From JAHFUA01 sp963733935 (lineage in GTDB: Bacteria > Acidobacteriota > Terriglobia > Terriglobales > Acidobacteriaceae), in contig CAVTEQ010000005.1 of the NCBI GenBank assembly GCA_963733935.1, positions 124,001-188,000 of the forward strand: DNA of 64,000 nt, in the 5' to 3' direction. Below are positions 41,440-48,845 of the stretch, piece by piece (within the stretch, counting starts at the first letter, position 1; every line of letters begins with the position of its first letter). The notes beneath the pieces were generated by a model. The model saw only the letters and a list, made by a program, of their open reading frames with translations. It made no database searches and was not told the origin of the DNA. The position numbers and the translations under genes were made by a program.

Positions 41440-41794
41440 CCGCGCCGACGGAGGCACCAGTGCCTGGGTGAGCGCCGGTTTCCCGTTGGTGGTTAACACA
41501 GCGACACGCTGGGCGCTGGAGCGCCAGGTGCGGCTCATCGCTGGATTGCTCGTGCTGCTGGGCGCCGTGCTCGCGTTAACGGTCAATCCGCATTGGGTGT
41601 ATCTCTCCGGCTTCGTCGGCCTGGGGCTGACGTTCGCGGGGCTCACCAACATCTGTGCTATGGCGTCGCTGTTGTGCAAGATGCCGTGGAACCGTTCCCG
41701 CAAGCTCAGGCCGGCAAGCAGCGTCCCTGACCATACCTGTTCTTTGCGAAATGTTTCGTCGGCCGGGGGTAGCGGTGAAACAATCGTGTCGTGA
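41438..41794 (+). pseudogene. Rhodanese C-terminal end plus DUF2892 (YgaP-like) membrane domain, 5'-truncated
   Basis: The frame starts abruptly at the bacterioferritin junction with GGTSAWVSAGFPLV, the last strand and helix of a rhodanese domain. It continues ERQVRLIAGLLVLLGAVLALTVNP and VGLGLTFAGLTNICAMASLLCKMPWNR, a two-helix YgaP/DUF2892 domain. The rhodanese catalytic Cys region is missing. A GTG at 41468 could start a membrane-only product. The end overlaps the sigma gene start (GTGA), so these two were once one operon. Confidence 0.75.
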
Positions 41795-42312
41795 ATTTCG
41801 AGGCGCTGGCCAACGAGCACAAGGACGCCGTCTATCGGCAGATGATTCGGGTTTGCGGAAACCGGGAAGATGCCGAAGATGTCCTGGTCGAAGCCTTGCT
41901 GAAGGCCTACCGCCATCTGGACCAACTGCGAGATTCGGCGGCCTTTCGATCCTGGCTGGCGCAGATCGCCAAGCGCGTCTGCTGGCAACTGAAGGAAAGG
42001 GAATCCTTGCTGCCGCTGCTGCAGCTTTCCGCGCTGGAAGACGAGGGCAAGCAGATATCCGGCAACGATCTGCCCATGGAAGCGCAAATAGCTTCCCGGC
42101 AGATGGCGGAACTGCTGGCGGAAGCCGTGGACAGCCTGCCGCCGTCGTATCGCAGCGTTTACCAGTTGCGCGACGTGGAGGAATTGCCCGGCAGCGAAGT
42201 GGCGCAGAAGCTCGGGATCTCCCTGGCGGCTATGAAGTCCCGCCTGCATCGCGCCCGGGAACTCCTGCGGCAACACCTGGACGCCGCTCTCGCCGGCAAA
42301 GTCCAGAAATGA
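41791..42312 (+). CDS. ECF-type RNA polymerase sigma factor
   Basis: 173 residues: sigma region 2 (MIRVCGNREDAEDVLVEALLKAYRHLDQLRDSAAFRSWLAQIAKR) and region 4 (SLPPSYRSVYQLRDVEELPGSEVAQKLGISLAAMKSRLHRARELLRQHL), an extracytoplasmic-function sigma. The GTG start overlaps the stop of the rhodanese/DUF2892 frame. It is the only complete gene in the block that splits bacterioferritin. No anti-sigma gene is visible. By linkage with rhodanese and OsmC fragments it may control a thiol or redox stress response (inference). Confidence 0.9.
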   Translation: MNFEALANEHKDAVYRQMIRVCGNREDAEDVLVEALLKAYRHLDQLRDSAAFRSWLAQIAKRVCWQLKERESLLPLLQLSALEDEGKQISGNDLPMEAQIASRQMAELLAEAVDSLPPSYRSVYQLRDVEELPGSEVAQKLGISLAAMKSRLHRARELLRQHLDAALAGKVQK

Positions 42313-42351
42313 ATATTTTCAAACTATTTCTTAGTAATGCAGGAGGCCATC

Positions 42352-42414
42352 ATGGAAGTCACTGTAGAACATCTGGGAGCCGTACAGTTCGAGATCAAAG
42401 CCCTGCAAATCGAG
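42352..42414 (+). pseudogene. OsmC-family protein, N-terminal fragment
   Basis: After a strong AGGAGG ribosome site the ATG reads MEVTVEHLGAVQFEIKALQ, closely resembling the first strand of OsmC/Ohr-type proteins. At the direct repeat GCCTCAGACG (42414-42423) it runs into bacterioferritin sequence in the wrong frame. The rest of OsmC is missing. Confidence 0.6.
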
Positions 42415-42419
42415 CCTCA

Positions 42420-42620
42420 GACGAGCGTTGCGCTTCCGCGCAGTACAACAACGCCGTGGCGATCTGCGTGGCCGAGGCCGATGACGGCTCGCGCACGCTA
42501 TTCGAAAAAATGATCCAGGACGAGGAACGGCACGTCGACTTCCTGGAGTCGCAGCTTCATTCCCTCAACGAGATGGGAATCGCCAATTATCTCGCCGAGC
42601 AGTTGAAGGACGGGAAGTAA
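42420..42620 (+). pseudogene. Bacterioferritin, C-terminal half
   Basis: The frame DERCASAQYNNAVAICVAEADDGSRTLFEKMIQDEERHVDFLESQLHSLNEMG...AEQLKDGK is the last two helices of bacterioferritin, with the DEERHVDFLE ferroxidase ligands. It has no start codon of its own. About ten residues that should join it to the N-terminal half (41200-41439) are missing, so simple excision of the middle block would not restore an intact gene. Confidence 0.85.
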
Positions 42621-42625
42621 CCACC

Positions 42626-43366
42626 TTAAGGCGCATTGACTCGCAGCAGCAGCCCACTGCCGCCGGAGAGGTGAATGCGTCCTTGCTTCGAGGCTAAGAT
42701 GATCTGGCCACGGGGTTCAGTGCGTCCGGCGTGAGCGATCTCCAGATCCGAGAGCCCATAGACCCCGCAGGCATCCGAGGCAAATACCCACGTTGCCTGC
42801 GGACGATCATTGCCTTCAACTGGTCCCCGGCAGCTTGTTCCCGGCCTGGCGCTGAGCCGCACCAGCACTCCTCCGGGCACGGCCTCTCCCACAATCTGCG
42901 AACCGTTGGCCACAGGCCCTCCCTGGCCGTAAACCGCTTCGCCTCCGACCTGATTGGTATTCATCCAGGCGAAAGTGGTGCCGCGGTCGGTGCCCGTGGT
43001 GGGGACTTGCGCATCCTCGACCTCCATCAGGGAGGCCAGCGCACGCAAGTTCGTGGTGACGGGGAGTCTGCTCCCGGCAAACTTTACGGTATCGAACTGC
43101 ACCGAGATGCTGGCGCCGCTGCCGGCTGCCGCCGGCGTAACGGTTATGATGTGGCCGACTACTTGGCTGCCGGCGCGAATTTTGCCCCCTGGAAGCGGGA
43201 CATCCTGCATGATGCGCGCGGTGATCACCTGGCCGGGCTTGCTCTTCTGCGAGTCGAGCGAAGAGTCCAGCCGCGCCGGGAGCACGGTGCCTGCCGGGAT
43301 TGCGTCCTGGGCAAGCAATCCAGCCGAACCCAAGAGTAAGGCGATCAGTAGCCATCTCATAGCCAT
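42626..43366 (-). CDS. Secreted hypothetical protein
   Basis: 246 residues with a signal peptide (RWLLIALLLGSAGLLAQDA). The body reads IPAGTVLPARLDSSLDSQKSKPGQVITARIMQDVPLPGGKIRAGSQVVGHI, a motif reminiscent of the TrbI/VirB10-like barrel opening (IPxGTxLPxxLxxxLxS). The remainder is Gly/Ser-rich beta structure. Periplasmic or outer-surface location is likely; the function is unknown. The start at 43366 was chosen because it begins directly before the hydrophobic signal. Confidence 0.7.
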   Translation of the reverse strand: MAMRWLLIALLLGSAGLLAQDAIPAGTVLPARLDSSLDSQKSKPGQVITARIMQDVPLPGGKIRAGSQVVGHIITVTPAAAGSGASISVQFDTVKFAGSRLPVTTNLRALASLMEVEDAQVPTTGTDRGTTFAWMNTNQVGGEAVYGQGGPVANGSQIVGEAVPGGVLVRLSARPGTSCRGPVEGNDRPQATWVFASDACGVYGLSDLEIAHAGRTEPRGQIILASKQGRIHLSGGSGLLLRVNAP

Positions 43367-43507
43367 CTCCTGAAACCCAGATTGTAAGCTCCTGCTGGTT
43401 AGATGCCGCAAACTGCCGATCAAGAAATGTCTCATCGACCTGTGATGGGCGCACTTCCGGGGTGGCGGGTCTCGTGAGAATCTGCTTTGGCGGAAGGAGA
43501 GCAGAAC

Positions 43508-43687
43508 ATGTGGCTCAAGATCCTAGGCGCCGCCGCCGTCATCCTTTTTGTGGTTTGAGTAGTTGCCGTGCTCCAGGGCTGGAGCAAGAACACAGCATCG
43601 GGCAGGTTGGTGGGAGCAGGCTTCGTGGTTCTTATGGGGCTCGCCGCATTCTGGGGTATGCGGACCCTGCTAGGGGTCGTTCGCTGA
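43508..43687 (+). CDS. Small membrane protein with an in-frame UGA codon
   Basis: After a GGAAGGAGA ribosome site, ATG 43508 reads MWLKILGAAAVILFVV, then TGA (43556-43558), then VVAVLQGWSKNTASGRLVGAGFVVLMGLAAFWGMRTLLGVVR to a second TGA at 43687. The frame is the same before and after, giving a two-helix protein of 59 codons. A hairpin (GCTCCA-GGGC-TGGAGC, 43570-43585) lies just after the UGA, with its loop 18 bases downstream. Either this is a nonsense mutation or sequencing error, or UGA is read as selenocysteine; selA is in the window. Confidence 0.45.
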
Positions 43688-43738
43688 TCAATGGCTGCCC
43701 GGTGGACGCTGGGTGCATCCCAACTCCAAGGGAGAACC

Positions 43739-44017
43739 ATGGCTGCAAAGAAAAAGGGTGGACGGTGGATCGCCAGCGTCAAGACGGTGTCGACGTTCCC
43801 GCCGCCGGGACTGTTCACTAAAGACGCCACGACTATCGCCAAATCGCTGGCTTCCAAGAAAGTCTCGCCCAAAGGCCCGGGCTCCGGTATGCGGATGCTG
43901 ACCTACTTCATCAATCGCGCCGGTAAAGGGCTGAGCAAGACGCGACGCGCAGAGCTAGAAAAAGCCAAGCGGCTGCTTTCCGAGCGCATCCACCACACGC
44001 GGCGCAAGGCGGCTTAG
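43739..44017 (+). CDS. DUF3175 family protein
   Basis: 92 residues starting MAAKKKGGRWIASV after a GGGAG ribosome site. The conserved part is LFTKDATTIAKSLASKK...GPGSGMRMLTYFINRAGKGLSKTRRAELEKAKRLL, which matches the DUF3175 pattern (MLxFYINRAGKxL). It is basic, small and cytoplasmic. The function of the family is unknown. It lies 51 bases after the UGA-containing gene in the same direction. Confidence 0.75.
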   Translation: MAAKKKGGRWIASVKTVSTFPPPGLFTKDATTIAKSLASKKVSPKGPGSGMRMLTYFINRAGKGLSKTRRAELEKAKRLLSERIHHTRRKAA

Positions 44018-44020
44018 CGC

Positions 44021-44572
44021 CTAAGCAGCGCGCTCCCGGCTGGGCTCCCATTCCTTGCGCGCGGTCTCCGCGTCTTCCGACCTGTGCTCGCGCATCACGG
44101 CCCGCGCCAGGGCGGCGAGCTCGTGACTATCTGTAGAGGCCACCACCACGGAGCGGCCCTGCTTGAGCAACTCGCGGTAGAAGAACACGTCATCGTGCGG
44201 CGCGCCGGTATCCAGAGCATTTTCCGTGTCCTGGCCCAGCCTGGCGCCGATGGCTGCGCCGCCGATTCCCAGCAGCGCCCCAGCCGCGACCCCCGCTGCG
44301 AACACTGTCCCTACGCCTGGCACGAAGAGGCTGGCCAGCGCGCTGCCCACACCCATACCGACCCCGCCGCCTACCGCGCCTCCAACAAAGCCGCTTATGG
44401 CTTTGCCGATGCCGTCAGATTCCGCATCCGTTGTGGGCACCGCGGACAAGTTCGGTTGGTTTCCCGAAGTCAGGAACACGATGGAATCCTCCGGGAATCC
44501 AACCGCCCGCAGCCCGGCGACTGTCTCCGCGGCGGAATTTCGTGAGCTAAAGATCCCGACTACTGTCTGCAC
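44021..44572 (-). CDS. Glycine-zipper stress-type protein (general stress protein 17M-like)
   Basis: 183 residues: an N-terminal ferredoxin-like domain (MQTVVGIFSSRNSAAETVAGLRAVGFPEDSIVFLT), a long Gly/Ala-rich zipper able to insert in membrane (VGGAVGGGVGMGVGSALASLFVPGVGTVFAAGVAAGALLGIGGAAIG, about 62-110), and a C-terminal repeat of the first fold (VFFYRELLKQGRSVVVAST). This resembles the DUF1269/YflT heat-stress type. The function is not known. It is convergent with the DUF3175 gene, three bases apart. Confidence 0.75.
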   Translation of the reverse strand: MQTVVGIFSSRNSAAETVAGLRAVGFPEDSIVFLTSGNQPNLSAVPTTDAESDGIGKAISGFVGGAVGGGVGMGVGSALASLFVPGVGTVFAAGVAAGALLGIGGAAIGARLGQDTENALDTGAPHDDVFFYRELLKQGRSVVVASTDSHELAALARAVMREHRSEDAETARKEWEPSRERAA

Positions 44573-44704
44573 AGGGCATCTCCTTGTGGCACAAACACAT
44601 TTTCCGACTGCAACGTTGGTTGGATGAACTCCGGAGCGCCCGCGTTGACTGGAGGAAGTGGAAAGTGGGAAGTGGAAAGTCGGAGGTGGGCTGGGGGAGG
44701 CTGC

Positions 44705-44902
44705 TTACTTACCACTTCTGACTTTCCACCTCCCACTGGTTTCCATCTCTGACTGCGGAGGCTTCCTGGGCTGCTGGCCGTGAATGGCCGCCCAGGACCA
44801 GGCATCGAGGCGGGACATCGCGCGCGCGACAGAGCGGCAGAGATAGTAGATGGGCGCAGTGACCAGCAGCAGCACACGCACTATCCAGCCCGCCAGCCAC
44901 AC
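44705..44902 (-). CDS. Small membrane protein (65 residues)
   Basis: GTG 44902 follows GGGAGG at good spacing. WLAGWIVRVLLLVTAPIYYLCRSVARAMSRLDAWSWAAIHG has one membrane helix. The tail (from about residue 50) reads into an intergenic repeat with GGAAGTGGAAAGT units and is probably not functional. The family is not recognised. Confidence 0.45.
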   Translation of the reverse strand: MWLAGWIVRVLLLVTAPIYYLCRSVARAMSRLDAWSWAAIHGQQPRKPPQSEMETSGRWKVRSGK

Positions 44903-45055
44903 GGTGGCCTCCCATCGGCGCGCATCATACTATTGCACTAGCAGTGGGGCAACAGGACCAAGGTACCTCCACCTGCAGTTACCTCCCGCCGTGTGCGGAT
45001 GGCCGGCCAAGCCAACTTCTGCTATCCTTCCCCGACTTTCAGGGAGGCAGAATTT

Positions 45056-45592
45056 ATGAAGAGAGCAGTCACACTCGCGTGGTTAGTCCTCGCCTTGGCG
45101 GGCGGCAGCTTGTTCGCGCAGGCGCCCCCAATGCCCAAGCCGGCTCCTGAGCATCAGAAGCTGCACTACTTTGTGGGAGAGTGGAAAAACGAAGGCAACA
45201 TGAAGGCCAGCCCATGGGGCCCGGGAGGGAAGTTTACCGGCACAGATCACAACAGCATGCTGGGCGACTTCTTTCTGGTGATGCATTCCGAGGGCACCGG
45301 TCCTATGGGAGCGACGAAGGAAGTTGCCATCATGGGCTTTGATCCGAAAGAAAAGGCCTTCACCTACAACGGCTTCGACACCATGGGAATGCATGAAACG
45401 TCGAAGGGCACCGTCTCCGGCAAAACTTGGACTTGGTATTCTCCGGAAGAGGAGATGGGCGGCAAGAAAGTGAAAGGACGCTTCATCCTGAACGAAGTGT
45501 CGGCCACGTCGTACACCTACAGCTATGACACGTCCACCGACGGCGGCGCCTGGACCAATGTGATGGAAGGTAAAGCCACCAAGGTGAAATAG
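45056..45592 (+). CDS. DUF1579 family secreted protein
   Basis: 178 residues. A signal peptide (KRAVTLAWLVLALAGGSLFAQ) precedes a single beta-barrel domain: HQKLHYFVGEWKNEGNMKASPWGPGGKFTGTDHN, LGDFFLVMHSEGTGPMGATKEVAIMGFDPKEKAFTYNGFD and GKTWTWYSPEEEMGGKKVKGRFI. This pattern matches DUF1579, common in Acidobacteria, probably a lipocalin-like binding fold of unknown ligand. The ATG follows AGGGAGG. Confidence 0.8.
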   Translation: MKRAVTLAWLVLALAGGSLFAQAPPMPKPAPEHQKLHYFVGEWKNEGNMKASPWGPGGKFTGTDHNSMLGDFFLVMHSEGTGPMGATKEVAIMGFDPKEKAFTYNGFDTMGMHETSKGTVSGKTWTWYSPEEEMGGKKVKGRFILNEVSATSYTYSYDTSTDGGAWTNVMEGKATKVK

Positions 45593-45604
45593 GCGGGGAT
45601 TATG

Positions 45605-45770
45605 TAGGCCCAGCCGCCCCCGGCTGGGCGGGCGAAGCTCGCCCATGTGGTCGGGTGGAGCAGGGCTTTCAGCCCTGCGGAATGATTGGGCCAAAGAAGA
45701 TGTCGGCTTTAGCCGCTGTGAGGGCGAACCTCAGAGGCTAAAGCCGACAACGATTGCTCCACCCCGGCAA
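45605..45770. repeat. Intergenic palindrome cluster (GGCTTTAGCC family)
   Basis: Contains CCCAGCCGCCCCCGGCTGGG, GGGCGAAGCTCGCCC, CAGGGCTTTCAGCCCTG and the pair GGCTTTAGCCGC / GAGGCTAAAGCC. Closely related blocks occur at 46915-47045 and 48660-48790. Confidence 0.7.
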
Positions 45771-45772
45771 TC

Positions 45773-46810
45773 TCACGCCAGGTCGAACTTCAGCTCTCCC
45801 AGTTTTTCAATGCTGCAGGCGATCTTGTCGCCGGACTTGAGCCAGCCCCACTTCTCCTTGTTCACGGCAAGCCCATTGGCGACTCCGTTGAAGATCACTC
45901 CTCCCGGCGTTCCGGTGAAGATGATGTCTCCTGGCCGGAGGGAGATGCGGGCCGAGGTCCAACTAATGATCTGGCTGCAGTTGTAGATCAGGTCGTTGGT
46001 ATTCGACGACTGGCGGGTTTCGCCGTTCACCCGGCACTCCAGGGTGAGATTGTCCGGATTGACCTGCTCGGCGGTGACGAAATAAGGACCTATAGGGCCA
46101 AAGCCATCCGAAGTTTTGCCCGCCATCCACTGGCCACCGGTCTCAAACTGCAGGTCGCGCGCGCTGAAATCGTTGCCGGTGGCGTATCCGGCGACGTAGG
46201 AGAGCGCGTCCTTCTCGCTGACGTCGCGCGCATCCTTGCCCATCACGATCACCAACTCCACCTCATAATCGAACTTCTTGGACACGGCAGCCGGCAGCTT
46301 GACCGTGCCGCCATGGTGCAGCAGCGCGTTGTTGTACTTGTTGAACAGCACCGGTTGCTTGGGGATGGGCATCTTGATCTCTTCCGCGTGCTTGCGATAG
46401 TTCAGCCCCACGCAGACGATTTTCTCCGGGCGCGTGACCAGCGGTCCGTACTCAATGCTTTCCGCCTTGAGGAAGGCCTTCTGAGCGGCGCTGGATTTGA
46501 GCGCGGCTTCGACCACCGCCTGCACGCTGGCGCCTTCGTCGTTCTGCAGCATGTCGTCGAGGCTGGCGGGGGCGTACATCTTCAGGGTCTCCGCCGCCAG
46601 CTTCACGTCGAGAACGCCCTTGTCGGTTCTGGCGCCCAGGCGGTACTCGCGGTTGTGCTGCATGGTCAGTAGAGTGAGTCCGCGCGCCATGCCCTTCCTG
46701 CGCTCGCCGGTCATTTTGGTTTCCGCATTCACTGTGCTCAATCCGCCCATGGCAGCCACGGCGCCGATGGCGCCGGCCCCTTTCAAAAAATTCCTGCGAT
46801 CCGATTTCAT
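45773..46810 (-). CDS. Fumarylacetoacetate hydrolase family protein with Tat-type signal
   Basis: 345 residues. The N-terminus DRRNFLKGAGAIGAVAAMGGLSTV is a twin-arginine-type signal, so an FAH-fold enzyme appears to be exported, which is unusual. The catalytic domain (about 125-340) shows VGLNYRKHAEEI, the metal-binding Glu in FDYEVELVIVMGKDA, GYATGNDFSARDLQ and FTGTPGGVIF. Family members hydrolyse C-C bonds of acylpyruvates or act as hydratases with Mg2+. The substrate is unknown; the gene stands alone. Confidence 0.88.
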   Translation of the reverse strand: MKSDRRNFLKGAGAIGAVAAMGGLSTVNAETKMTGERRKGMARGLTLLTMQHNREYRLGARTDKGVLDVKLAAETLKMYAPASLDDMLQNDEGASVQAVVEAALKSSAAQKAFLKAESIEYGPLVTRPEKIVCVGLNYRKHAEEIKMPIPKQPVLFNKYNNALLHHGGTVKLPAAVSKKFDYEVELVIVMGKDARDVSEKDALSYVAGYATGNDFSARDLQFETGGQWMAGKTSDGFGPIGPYFVTAEQVNPDNLTLECRVNGETRQSSNTNDLIYNCSQIISWTSARISLRPGDIIFTGTPGGVIFNGVANGLAVNKEKWGWLKSGDKIACSIEKLGELKFDLA

Positions 46811-46914
46811 CAGCGGACTCCTTATTGTTATTTGTGCATACGTGTGGCCTTTTTAAGAGCTCCCGATGATACGGCGTCCCCGTGGGCAACCGCAAGGCGA
46901 GGCAGAGTCTGGAT

Positions 46915-47045
46915 TGGGTATCGGGTGGAGCAGACTCGGCGGGTGGAGCAGGCCTCTAGGCCTGCATAATAGAAGTGCCGGCTTCAGCCCCTGAGGTGCA
47001 CCTTTCAGCGGCTAAAGCCGGGCATTCCCGCCCTGCTCCACCCAC
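46915..47045. repeat. Intergenic palindrome cluster (GGCTTCAGCC family)
   Basis: GGGTGGAGCAGG is answered by CCTGCTCCACCC. Inner hairpins AGGCCTCTAGGCCT and CCGGCTTCAGCC / GGCTAAAGCCGG are nested inside. Same family as the block at 45605. Confidence 0.7.
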
Positions 47046-47069
47046 GACTTGATGTACGCCCACTAAAGG

Positions 47070-47363
47070 CTACCGGCGGGCGCGGCCGACCAACCATCCC
47101 AGCAGCAATCCCGTGCCCAGGGCGACACCAAAGGTGACCGCCACCGTGGTCCGTGGATGCTGGCGGATGCGGCGCACTGCGTCATCCTGCAGGTCCTGAA
47201 GGTCCTCGACGGCGCGCCGTCCGCTGCTGACGACGCGGCGGGCCGCCGCCTTGCCTTCGTCCAGCGCCGTGGTCAGAGCGGCCTTGGCGCGCTCGACGTC
47301 GCACATCGATTCCGCGAGCTTTTCTCCTGCCCGCATGGTTTTGGCAAATGCTATCTCGGCCAT
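47070..47363 (-). CDS. DUF883-like membrane-anchored protein
   Basis: 97 residues from the ATG at 47363, after a GGAGGG ribosome site. An amphipathic helical part (KTMRAGEKLAESMCDVERAKAALTTALDEGKAAARRVV) precedes a C-terminal membrane helix (TTVAVTFGVALGTGLLLGWLVGRARR), the ElaB/YqjD/DUF883 plan. E. coli relatives bind ribosomes at the inner membrane in stationary phase; a similar role here is inference. Confidence 0.7.
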   Translation of the reverse strand: MAEIAFAKTMRAGEKLAESMCDVERAKAALTTALDEGKAAARRVVSSGRRAVEDLQDLQDDAVRRIRQHPRTTVAVTFGVALGTGLLLGWLVGRARR

Positions 47364-47485
47364 GTTTTCCCTCCTGTGCGATAGTCTCACAATATCGACG
47401 TTTCCCAAACCGGGTCAGTGACCGGCGACTGTGCCGCCTGTGACGGCGCAGCTATGGTCTCTAATTTGCTCCCGCACCACCGACG

Positions 47486-48343
47486 ATGAGCTCCAGCACC
47501 ACACAGGACCTGACCGGCGATATCACCGGTCATGGCCTATGTTGCAAGGCTTTAGACGAAATTCAAGAACCGCCGGAGGCGAGGGCAGTGGCAGGCACTA
47601 ATCGTTATCTAACTTTTGGCATCAATGCGCTGATTCTGTGCGACGACACCCACTTCCTGAAGACCCTGGAACGGGTGTTTGCCAAGCTGGGTGTATGCAG
47701 CGAACAAACCGCCGACTACGCTTCGGCACTGACCGCGCTCGAGCTGCGCAAGATCGATGCGGTGGTGGTGGACTGGCGGGAAATCGCCGACTTGGGGCAA
47801 TTTCTGGAAACCGTCCGCCAATCGAAGATGAACAAAGAATGCTTGATCATCGGCATTGCCAGCGATCTGCTGGATCTGCGCCAGGCTTTTAGCGCGGGGG
47901 TGCAGTTCCTGATTCACAAGCCCGCTTCGGTGGTACAGATCGCGCGCTGCCTGCAAGCCGCGCATGCGGCCATGATCGTGAAGCGGCGCAAACAACATCG
48001 CGAACCCGTGCGCATTGCCGCAACCCTGCACACCCGCAGCGTCCCGCTGTTGAGCGCAACCATCGTCAATTTGAGCAGCCAGGGGGCGGGGCTCAAGCTC
48101 GATCTGACCGAAAACAACAACGGCAACCGCCTCGGCGCCGGTGATGAGATTGACGTGAGTTTCATCTCGCCCGGAAGCTGGCGTGTTGTAACGGTCTCCG
48201 GGATGGTGGTGTGGGTAAATCCCCAAGGAGACGCCGGGATCCGCTTCGAGTGGACCGCCGAAAAAGCCAAGCTGGAGCAATGGGTCGCCGAACGCTTCGA
48301 CAACGCCGTCGCTATGTCACGCGGCAGTTTGCAGACCGCGTAA
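47486..48343 (+). CDS. Receiver-PilZ domain protein
   Basis: 285 residues from ATG 47486. A GTG at 47588 with GGAGGCGAGGG upstream is a strong alternative start and begins just before the fold. The receiver-like domain keeps all key residues: acidic pair ILCDDTHF, phospho-acceptor Asp in DAVVVDW and Lys in FLIHKPA. The PilZ domain has KQHREPVR (RxxxR) and IVNLSSQGAGL (NxSxxG), so it can probably bind c-di-GMP. It is a paralogue of the protein at 15447-16175, whose receiver Asp is lost. It could couple phosphorylation to c-di-GMP signalling (inference). Confidence 0.82.
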   Translation: MSSSTTQDLTGDITGHGLCCKALDEIQEPPEARAVAGTNRYLTFGINALILCDDTHFLKTLERVFAKLGVCSEQTADYASALTALELRKIDAVVVDWREIADLGQFLETVRQSKMNKECLIIGIASDLLDLRQAFSAGVQFLIHKPASVVQIARCLQAAHAAMIVKRRKQHREPVRIAATLHTRSVPLLSATIVNLSSQGAGLKLDLTENNNGNRLGAGDEIDVSFISPGSWRVVTVSGMVVWVNPQGDAGIRFEWTAEKAKLEQWVAERFDNAVAMSRGSLQTA

Positions 48344-48349
48344 ATAACC

Positions 48350-48420
48350 CAAACCGCAGAGGACACAGAGGACGCGGAGGGCTTTCTTTCCTCGGCGTCC
48401 CTTGCGTCCTCGGCGGTTTT
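48350..48420. repeat. Intergenic inverted repeat (CACAGAGG family)
   Basis: AAACCGCAGAGGACACAGAGG is answered by GTCCTCGGCGGTTTT, with inner GACGCGGAGG / CCTCGGCGTC. It lies between two convergent genes. Confidence 0.7.
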
Positions 48421-48422
48421 CA

Positions 48423-48650
48423 TTATCCGCAACGGCGAGTGTTGACCCTTACCGTGACTAAGTCTTTCATGCTGGCGGGAAAGCGCTTGCGGCAGCGGGA
48501 GCAAAACACCTCCGGCACGTTCTGTAACGGGAATTGCAGTAATTGGGAGGAGACTACGCCGCTGGCGGGATGGTGGCAGTCCGGACACTCGCTCACGAAG
48601 GCCAGCATCTCGCCTTCTTCCCGCATGCGCCAGGTGGGATGGATGATCAT
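48423..48650 (-). CDS. Small zinc-ribbon-like protein
   Basis: 75 residues with two Cys pairs: SECPDCHHPASG and VFCSRCRKRF, separated by 24 residues, a zinc-ribbon spacing. An internal ATG just before LAFVSECPDC is an equally good start. The C-terminal few residues run toward the repeat. No catalytic domain is seen. Function is unknown. Confidence 0.45.
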   Translation of the reverse strand: MIIHPTWRMREEGEMLAFVSECPDCHHPASGVVSSQLLQFPLQNVPEVFCSRCRKRFPASMKDLVTVRVNTRRCG

Positions 48651-48659
48651 TGCGGCCTC

Positions 48660-48800
48660 GTATCAGGGCACGGCTTTAGCCGTGCCGCAACCGTCCTCAA
48701 AACAATGGGGCTTTTTAGCCGCTGATCGCGCGTCGGCAGGGGCTAAAGCCGTTGTTCCTATTCGCCCATTCGGCCCGACTGAAGTCGGGACTAAATGCCC
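48660..48800. repeat. Intergenic palindrome cluster (GGCTTTAGCC family)
   Basis: GGCACGGCTTTAGCCGTGCC, then GGGGCTTTTTAGCC / GGGGCTAAAGCC, and CCCGACTGAAGTCGGG form three hairpins. The block sits in the gap between convergent genes. Confidence 0.7.
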
Positions 48801-48845
48801 GACGTTAGGAAGTCTGCCCGCCGACACGAGACGAATGCCGTGACG

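Noticed and set aside
39850..42276. An 808-codon minus-strand frame extending the sugar dehydrogenase upstream
   Set aside because: The lipoprotein signal peptide at 41058 marks the true start; the extra part is antisense to bacterioferritin and sigma factor coding sequence.
41655..42620. A 321-codon frame ending in bacterioferritin sequence
   Set aside because: Only its last 67 codons resemble a protein family; the upstream part is an alternative frame of the sigma factor gene.
47511..47532. TGACCGG/CCGGTCA inverted repeat near the start of the second PilZ gene
   Set aside because: Short arms with an 8-base spacer inside a possible coding start; too weak in a GC-rich genome to call an operator.
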